DNA of 59,264 nt, taken from positions 1 to 59,264 of the forward strand of contig CAMYAO010000012.1 in the NCBI GenBank assembly GCA_947253885.1. Direction: 5' to 3'. Of this stretch, positions 58,516 through 59,264 are shown piece by piece. A model generated the notes under the pieces. That model was not told where the DNA came from. It made no database searches and saw nothing but the letters and a program-made list of their open reading frames with translations. The first letter of the stretch is position 1. Every line of letters begins with the position of its first letter. This stretch comes from an uncultured Clostridium sp. GTDB lineage: Bacteria; Bacillota; Clostridia; Lachnospirales; Lachnospiraceae. The position numbers and the translations under genes are program-made.

Positions 58516-59264
58516 CTAGCGAAAGGTAATTACCTTGGTATGTCTTGGAATATTATCATAAATCCATTTTGCATTTGAAATCTGTAAGCGAACACAGCCA
58601 TGAGAGGCATGGGTTCCCAGCTGACCGTCAAGAATACGGCTTGGAGTTCGAGAACGGTCATAGATAACGGAATGGAAGAGATAGTTTCTACTGAATTGTG
58701 TAAAGTACCAGCATCTGCCTCTTGAACCGGTATTAAAATAGAGTCCCTTTATTCCGACTTCAAAGGTACCGATTTTAGTTGGTGTAGACGGCTTACCGGT
58801 AGTAGCGGTAAAGATTTTTTTCAAAACCCAGTTATACTGTCTGCCCTTATAAACATAGACGCGAGCTTTGGTAGTGTTGACTAAAACCAGATAAGAGGTT
58901 TTGCTGGTGTAACTTTGAATCTTGGAATTGGAATTGGTCACTTTTCCGATCAAAGCACCGTTTTTTGAATCAAATTTATATAGTTTGGATCCGATTTTTC
59001 GAATACCGAAGTATTGTCTGCCGTTACTGTCGGAGTAGTAATACTTTTTACCTTTTTCCGAGATCCAGCCTTTCTTCATTTCACCGGTTTTCTTATCTAA
59101 ATAGTAGTAGTAACCGCTTATTTTTTTTCTGCCGAAGAGTTGTTTTCCGCTGTTGAGAGAATAGTGGTACTTTTTACCTTTTTTCGAGATCCAGCCTTTC
59201 TTTACTTCGCCGGTTTTCTTATCTAAATAGTAGTAGTAACCGCTTATTTTTTTTCTGCCGAAGA
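58516..59264 (-). CDS. L,D-transpeptidase with cell-wall-binding repeats, N-terminus missing
   Basis: The readable 249 residues begin inside the gene, which continues beyond the window end. The N-terminal part has choline-binding-like aromatic repeats (GWISKKGKKYHYS, YYYYLDKKTGEV), which attach proteins to the cell wall. The C-terminal 130 residues are a YkuD L,D-transpeptidase domain with VGIKGLYF, a conserved histidine in LFHSVIYDR, and the catalytic THASHGCVRLQIS near the end, with the cysteine in SHGC. The enzyme would make 3-3 peptidoglycan cross-links or attach proteins to the wall. A leader and earlier repeats are expected beyond 59264. Confidence 0.9.
   Translation of the reverse strand, partial: FGRKKISGYYYYLDKKTGEVKKGWISKKGKKYHYSLNSGKQLFGRKKISGYYYYLDKKTGEMKKGWISEKGKKYYYSDSNGRQYFGIRKIGSKLYKFDSKNGALIGKVTNSNSKIQSYTSKTSYLVLVNTTKARVYVYKGRQYNWVLKKIFTATTGKPSTPTKIGTFEVGIKGLYFNTGSRGRCWYFTQFSRNYLFHSVIYDRSRTPSRILDGQLGTHASHGCVRLQISNAKWIYDNIPRHTKVITFR
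59013..59264 (-). repeat. 126-bp tandem repeat inside the transpeptidase gene
   Basis: Bases 59013-59138 and 59139-59264 are copies of a 126-bp (42-residue) unit; the last ~85 bases of each are nearly identical, while the first 40 have diverged. Each unit encodes two aromatic repeat motifs of the cell-wall-binding domain. More copies probably lie beyond the window. Confidence 0.85.

Noticed and set aside
1..59264. tRNA or rRNA genes, CRISPR arrays, insertion sequences or prophage
   Set aside because: No cloverleaf, no repeat-spacer array, no transposase or integrase motif and no terminal inverted repeats were found by reading both strands.

Overview
The window looks like chromosomal DNA from a Gram-positive anaerobe of the Clostridia, most likely Lachnospiraceae. 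This rests on AT-rich intergenic DNA, strong AGGAGG-type ribosome binding sites with some TTG/GTG starts, a class 1B PyrK/PyrD dihydroorotate dehydrogenase, a two-subunit iron-sulfur L-serine dehydratase, a superoxide reductase and a housekeeping order typical of that family. No rRNA, tRNA, CRISPR array, insertion sequence or prophage was seen. The species cannot be named from the sequence alone.

Layout. 1-6.1 kb: start of a leftward gene, an aquaporin, then a tightly packed run of dnaE, a SpoU-type RNA methyltransferase, a small unknown gene and a small alarmone synthetase. 6.1-11 kb: L-serine dehydratase (sdaAB/sdaAA), an ABC exporter pair and a flavin-reductase-like gene carrying two compensating frameshifts. 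11-15.6 kb: an OatA-like acyltransferase, S-adenosylhomocysteinase and a TPR lipoprotein. 15.7-26.3 kb: a nucleotide cluster, pyrC-F-K-D-E, two unrelated genes (small membrane protein, M29 aminopeptidase), then purE-M-N-D, closed by a perfect 23-bp hairpin. 26.3-32 kb: a GntR/ABC operon, a Cys-rich small protein, a LysR regulator and mnmA.

32-36.5 kb: a TetR regulator divergent from two tandem paralogous radical SAM proteins, then a superoxide reductase that has lost its desulforedoxin centre. 36.5-38.7 kb is a stretch of gene decay: a frameshifted efflux adaptor, a deleted MacB-like ABC gene and the C-terminal end of a flavin oxidoreductase. 38.8-43.9 kb: a GNAT-like/membrane fusion protein, etfBA behind a Rex-like operator, and uracil permease with upp. 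44-52.4 kb: regulators, a lipoprotein, a candidate small RNA, a YdcF protein, a TetR-controlled ABC/FtsX exporter, a TraX-like protein and an NhaC antiporter. 52.6-58.4 kb: a complete urease operon, ureABC-ureI-ureEFGD, behind a strong promoter and a leader ending in an intrinsic terminator. The window ends inside a leftward L,D-transpeptidase gene with cell-wall-binding repeats.

How it fits together. The pyr genes make UMP de novo from carbamoyl-aspartate onward while uraA/upp salvage uracil; the pur genes supply four purine steps. Urease, its urea channel and its nickel chaperones would turn urea into ammonia, and the terminator in the ure leader suggests control by antitermination. Two hairpin loops in that leader match the A1/G4 hexaloop rule of ANTAR-protein targets, which is the most testable regulatory idea in the window. 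The decayed segment and the frameshifts at homopolymers should be checked against reads before being taken as biology.
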